Shown: positions 60,858 to 64,000 of the stretch, piece by piece
How the letters are laid out: every line of letters starts with the position of its first letter
Position numbering within the stretch: the first letter of the stretch is position 1
NCBI GenBank assembly: GCA_050258095.1
Contig: JBLMYD010000057.1
Coordinates: 1 to 64,000 of the forward strand
Direction: 5' to 3'
Source: VRUE01 sp050258095
Lineage (GTDB): Bacteria; Actinomycetota; Thermoleophilia; Solirubrobacterales; 70-9
DNA: 64,000 nt
Program-made: the position numbers and the translations under genes
Notes under the pieces: generated by a model
Seen by the model: only the letters and a program-made list of their open reading frames with translations
Database searches by the model: none
What the model was told of the DNA's origin: nothing

Positions 60858-61203
60858 CAGCGAACTCGTCGACCTCCCGGCTTTGTTGTTGCGAGTGCTG
60901 ACTCGGGCCAGCAGCTTGTCCTCGCCAGCCGGTAAGGCACCAAGTCGCCGCGATGCCCTTGGAAGGGCGCCTTGCCAGCGCGCTCTTCCAGGCTCCGTGG
61001 CGCAGCGCATAGTGAAGATGCCCGGTCCACCATGCGGCGACACCGAGAGCGACCAGCAGGATGGCGCTGACATTGCCCATGGTCGCAAGGCCGACGGCAC
61101 CTACGAGGACGAGCAGGACGCCGCCGAGGCGCAACGCAAAGCCGCCAAAGATCCAGAAGCCGAGGGCGACCAAAAGCACCGTGCCGATCGCCGACGGGAT
61201 CAT
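60754..61203 (-). CDS. Small membrane protein of the integrative element
   Basis: 149 aa. Three hydrophobic segments lie in residues 1-62 (IGTVLLVALGFWIFGGFAL, LGGVLLVLVGAVGLATM, AILLVALGVAAWWTG), then HLHYALRHGAWKSALARR. The tail after about 85 overlaps the facing peptidase gene and has little coding character. The ATG overlaps the integrase stop (ATGA), so it is co-translated with it. Function unknown. Confidence 0.6.
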   Translation of the reverse strand: MIPSAIGTVLLVALGFWIFGGFALRLGGVLLVLVGAVGLATMGNVSAILLVALGVAAWWTGHLHYALRHGAWKSALARRPSKGIAATWCLTGWRGQAAGPSQHSQQQSREVDEFAANARGAANAKDPDCHPRSRVCRRPVGRWRRSPAD

Positions 61204-62822
61204 CTGCTCGGAACCTCTTCGGGCCTGCTCATTTGCGGCGAAGTCCCGTTTCCACCCGCCCGTTTCAGGCGACGGAGCCGCTCTATCCCGGCCGGCGCCA
61301 GCTCCCAGACGCCGCGTCGTGAGTCGCCCCGCAGGCAGCCGCGCTCGATCAGCTGCTTGCGGGTGACGTCGATCCGCATCTCCCAGCGCGGTGCGCCGCA
61401 GGGCAGCGGCTCTCGGTCAAGCTCGCCCAGGCGCCCGCCCAACCGCTCGTACACGGTGCCGACGACCTCGCGGCGGGGAGCACTGCCGCCCAGTTCGGCG
61501 AGCGCCCTCAGGATCGGCAGCTCGTAGGCGCTGTAGGGGAGTAGGGCTGGTGGGCTGGGTGGCGGCTCCTCGCTCTCTCGCTCGCCCTCGACCAGGGCCT
61601 TCAGCCGCGCCCGCTCGGCCGGGTCGCGGCTCATCGCATGCGTGTACACGCGCAGGGTAAAGCCGGGGTCGGTGTGGCCGAGCTGGGCCATCACCGAGGC
61701 CGGGTCCTCGCCGCACGCGATCAATACGGAGGCGAAGGTGTGGCGCAGCTTGTGGGCGGAGAGGCCCTTGGGCAGCGGTACATGGCCGCGACGCGCGAGT
61801 AGATCGTCGGCGCGCTCGAAGGTCGCCAGCAGGACCGCGACGCGCAGGTTGTCCTTGTTGCGCCGCCCGCCGGTGCCGGTCGGGAAGACGAGGTCGTCGG
61901 GACCGCTGCGGTAGGCGCTCGCCTTGTGGGCGGCGAGGATGTCGCGCAGGATCGGGCGGATCTTGATCTCGCGCAGACCGGCCTGGGTCTTGGAGCGCCC
62001 GACGTGGATGCGGCCGTTGGCGAGGTCGATGTCGCGCCAGAGCAGGTAGCCGAGCTCGTGGGCACGGGGGCCGGCGAGGATCAGCGTGGCGACGATCGCC
62101 CGCCGATCCGCGCAGGCGCGGCGCGGGTCGCGGTCGAGCTCGGCGGCGGCGTCGAGCAGGGCCTCGATCTGCGCCGCTGTGTCCAGATGCACCGGGCGCC
62201 GTTGCTCGGCGCGCAGCCGGCGCCGTTTGCCCGCCGCCGCGTTCTCGGTGACGTGCTTGTAGTCGAGGGCGACCGAGAGGATCCACTGCAGAACGTCGAT
62301 CGTCTTGTTGATCGTCGAGGGAGCGAGCGGCCGCAGGACTTCTCCACGCTCGTTGCGAAGGGGCGAGCGCCGCTCGATCGCGCGCTGGCGCGCGTGTGAT
62401 TCGGAGACCTTGGAGTTGCGGTAGGCATCGACGGCCTCGGCGTCGATCTCCGGCAGCGGCCAGTCGGCGAAGTAGGGCAAGAGATGGGAGAGCGCCCACT
62501 CGTCTGAGCGCAGCGTGTTCTCGGCGACCTGCCCCTCGCGCGAGGCAACGAGCTCTGAGGCGAAGGGACCGAAGAGCGGCGCCTCGCCCATCTCCTCGCT
62601 CGGCTGGCGGCGGCGTTGGGGTGGTACCCAGATGCCGCGCCGCACGTCGGCGAGGATGTTCGCCAGCTCCTCCTCGGCGCGCCGTCGGTCCCAGCCCTCG
62701 CTCTCCAGCCCCAGCGTCAGGTACTGGCGCTTGCCGTAGGCGACGAAGCGAAGCGCGTAGCCGCGCCCGCTCTTCCACTGGCGCTCCACCACCTGGCCCT
62801 CGGATCTACTCGCCACCGCCAC
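61200..62822 (-). CDS. Tyrosine integrase with C-terminal Mrr-N-like winged helix
   Basis: 540 aa from GTG 62822 (GTG 62816 is possible). The N-terminal arm-binding part resembles phage integrases (KSGRGYALRFVAYGKRQYLTLG). Catalytic motifs are AGPRAHELGYLLW (Arg), SAHKLRHTFASVL (His-Arg), LGHTDPGFTLRVYTHAM (His, Tyr). After about residue 425 an extra domain follows: PYSAYELPILRALAELGGSAPRREV... and ERGCLRGDSRRGVWELAPAG, the winged helix found at the N-terminus of Mrr proteins. That fusion is unusual. Confidence 0.88.
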   Translation of the reverse strand: MAVASRSEGQVVERQWKSGRGYALRFVAYGKRQYLTLGLESEGWDRRRAEEELANILADVRRGIWVPPQRRRQPSEEMGEAPLFGPFASELVASREGQVAENTLRSDEWALSHLLPYFADWPLPEIDAEAVDAYRNSKVSESHARQRAIERRSPLRNERGEVLRPLAPSTINKTIDVLQWILSVALDYKHVTENAAAGKRRRLRAEQRRPVHLDTAAQIEALLDAAAELDRDPRRACADRRAIVATLILAGPRAHELGYLLWRDIDLANGRIHVGRSKTQAGLREIKIRPILRDILAAHKASAYRSGPDDLVFPTGTGGRRNKDNLRVAVLLATFERADDLLARRGHVPLPKGLSAHKLRHTFASVLIACGEDPASVMAQLGHTDPGFTLRVYTHAMSRDPAERARLKALVEGERESEEPPPSPPALLPYSAYELPILRALAELGGSAPRREVVGTVYERLGGRLGELDREPLPCGAPRWEMRIDVTRKQLIERGCLRGDSRRGVWELAPAGIERLRRLKRAGGNGTSPQMSRPEEVPSR

Positions 62823-63336
62823 TCAACTCCTCTCTGCGGCGAAGGAAGCGGCGGCGCGAACGCCCAGCGGGGCTAGGCTTTTGATCGCGTCGAAGCACTG
62901 CCTTCGGCGCCGGGCCGGGGGCGTTCGAGCGCCGCCCGGCCACTTGATTTCGGCTTTGCACGACAGTAGCTCTGCTGCGCGCAGAAAGCGAGTCGGGATG
63001 CGAATCGCCGCGGATCGGCGGGAATCCGCGCGAATCGCGGCGCTGCGGCAGCGGAGCACCGAGTCGTTCGGCGACCTCATCGGGGTCGAAGCGAAGCCGT
63101 GGCCGCCGCCCTGAGCCAAGCCGCCGGGCGCCGAGCTCGGCGGCGTGGTTGTAGACCCAGGAGCGATCCACGCCCCACCAGCGCGCTACCTCCGCTGCCG
63201 TCAGCAGCCGCGGCGGCAGATCGGGCTGCTCAGGGGATCGGATGCCGCCGATCGCCTCGGCGATCGAGACGGTGAGCGCCTCTATCGACTCCGCCGACAG
63301 TCGGACCTCGGCAGGCTCACTGCCTTCGCCGCTCAC
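62806..63336 (-). CDS. AlpA/excisionase-like helix-turn-helix protein
   Basis: 176 aa from GTG 63336. PPRLLTAAEVARWWGVDRSWVYNHAAELGARRLGSGRRPRLRFDPDEVAERL is the MerR/AlpA-type winged helix of excisionases. The rest is basic and low-complexity. It overlaps the integrase start by 17 nt and the methyltransferase stop by 4 nt. Confidence 0.75.
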   Translation of the reverse strand: MSGEGSEPAEVRLSAESIEALTVSIAEAIGGIRSPEQPDLPPRLLTAAEVARWWGVDRSWVYNHAAELGARRLGSGRRPRLRFDPDEVAERLGAPLPQRRDSRGFPPIRGDSHPDSLSARSRATVVQSRNQVAGRRSNAPGPAPKAVLRRDQKPSPAGRSRRRFLRRREELSGGGE

Positions 63337-64000
63337 CGTCGTCTCCCGCAAGGGCCACCCTCCGCCTCGGCCTCTCCCATCCCCGACGACCAATGGGCTA
63401 TCCGCGCCGCGGCGATCTCCGCATAGGCAGGTTCGAGCTCGATGCCGGTGAAGCGCCGCCCCTCGATCGCCGCCGCCGCTCCGGTGGTGCCCGAGCCACA
63501 GAAGGGATCGAGCACGATGCCGCCGGGCGGGCAGAGGAGGCGTACAAGCCAGCGCATCAGCTCGAGCGGCTTGACGGTCGGGTGCGGGTTGCGGACGCCG
63601 GCCGACTTGCGGCCGGTGGCGCCCGCATTGGGGAAGAGGTCGAGGGTGCGGCGGGGCAGCCGCTCGCAGCCGGCGTCGCGCTCGGAGCGGCTCGCCTTCG
63701 GGCAGTAGAGGAAGCGGCTCGGGGCCAGCCGCTTGCGGCCCTCGGCGACGCAGCGATCGGCTTCGGCCACCGGGCATTCCGGCGCGCACTCGCTCTCCCT
63801 GCAGTCGGGCGAGTGCCTGAGGAGGACGTTGGCCGGGTGGCGATCTTCGACCCGGCAGCTCTCGGTGTTCAGCGCCCCCGTCCCGTGGCGGGCGATCGTC
63901 TCCTCGGTCGTCCCGTCCAGCTCACGGCGGGCGAGGACGATCGGCTCGAAGGCCGGCTTCAGCGTGCTCGCGCGCCCGCCGGGATAGCGGCGCGACTTCG
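63333..64000 (-). CDS. DNA methyltransferase, C-terminal part (cut by window edge)
   Basis: The frame is open to the window edge on the minus strand. FEPIVLARREL and GTGALN resemble the target-proximal part of phage-type adenine/cytosine-N4 methyltransferases. NPHPTVKPLELMRWLVRLL and LDPFCGSGTTGAAAAIEGRRFTGIELEPAYAEIAAARI are the SAM-binding motifs of the beta-class circular arrangement. Several cysteines (CRESECAPECP, LYCPKASRSERDAGC) look like a zinc-binding insertion. It belongs to the integrase-bearing element. The catalytic DPPY/NPPY motif lies outside the window. Confidence 0.85.
   Translation of the reverse strand, partial: KSRRYPGGRASTLKPAFEPIVLARRELDGTTEETIARHGTGALNTESCRVEDRHPANVLLRHSPDCRESECAPECPVAEADRCVAEGRKRLAPSRFLYCPKASRSERDAGCERLPRRTLDLFPNAGATGRKSAGVRNPHPTVKPLELMRWLVRLLCPPGGIVLDPFCGSGTTGAAAAIEGRRFTGIELEPAYAEIAAARIAHWSSGMGEAEAEGGPCGRRR

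Noticed and set aside
63811..63820. Second copy of the 11-8-11 recombination site
   Set aside because: Only one arm matches, over 10 bp and inside a methyltransferase gene; chance cannot be excluded.

Overview
The window is high-GC bacterial DNA with dense coding, many GTG/TTG starts, 1-8 nt gene overlaps and several apparently leaderless genes. A separate small PurS/PurQ/PurL set, pyruvate dehydrogenase genes in the E1 alpha / E1 beta / E2 style, and abundant VapBC and RES-Xre pairs fit an Actinomycetota chromosome. Class Thermoleophilia (Solirubrobacterales-like) is my inference; no rRNA or other phylogenetic marker confirms it.

Layout. 1-2.7 kb: two paralogous family-2 glycosyltransferases (one cut by the window edge) and a sugar-nucleotide epimerase. 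2.9-13.7 kb: purine synthesis (purS, a frameshifted purQ, purL, purF, purN, purH). It is interrupted between purL and purF by an AT-rich-promoter ATPase and a nuclease-EVE protein, and by a nitronate-monooxygenase-like gene. 13.7-17.9 kb: LOG protein, SAM methyltransferase, MprF-like DUF2156 protein and alpha/beta hydrolase. 17.9-25.4 kb: an accessory block with a VapBC pair, a membrane protein, a RES-Xre pair and a giant DUF4011-helicase-nuclease, ending at tRNA-Lys. 25.6-29.6 kb: thiamine genes (ThiS-ThiG fusion, thiO under a TPP riboswitch, divergent thiE). 29.6-39.9 kb: lipoate-dependent metabolism (lpdA, pdhA, pdhB, pdhC, lipB, lipA) with a VapBC pair, a DsbA-like protein and a membrane protein. 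39.9-42.5 kb: a YVTN/PKD surface protein, tRNA-Ala and an acidic protein. 42.6-44.1 kb: two more VapBC pairs.

From about 44.25 kb to the right edge the window is an accessory island. It opens with a tRNA-Ala(CGC) cut exactly after the anticodon loop, then carries a second RES-Xre pair, a tyrosine recombinase, an Mrr-like-nuclease/STAND/TPR protein and a glycosyltransferase. The last two are bracketed by a perfect 21-bp inverted repeat that abuts both start codons. Next come an HExxH-motif protein pair, a small HTH pair, a PI3/4-kinase-like protein, and a compact ubiquitin-like module: a Ubl domain with an internal Gly-Gly joined to a JAB/JAMM metalloprotease, and an E1/ThiF-like enzyme overlapping it by 4 nt. 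Divergent from this module are an Xre-ImmA regulator, a 62-aa protein and a papain-like cysteine-peptidase candidate. The right edge holds a second mobile element: an integrase with an Mrr-N-like tail, an AlpA-like excisionase and a DNA methyltransferase.

Two signals stand out. One is the ubiquitin-like module with its divergent regulator and peptidase. The other is at least two families of palindromic repeats. Family A has four copies around pdhC, three of them inside reading frames, with conserved boxes and loops but different, still self-complementary arms. Family B has a shared core in three intergenic sites. An unrelated palindrome also sits in frame inside lipB.
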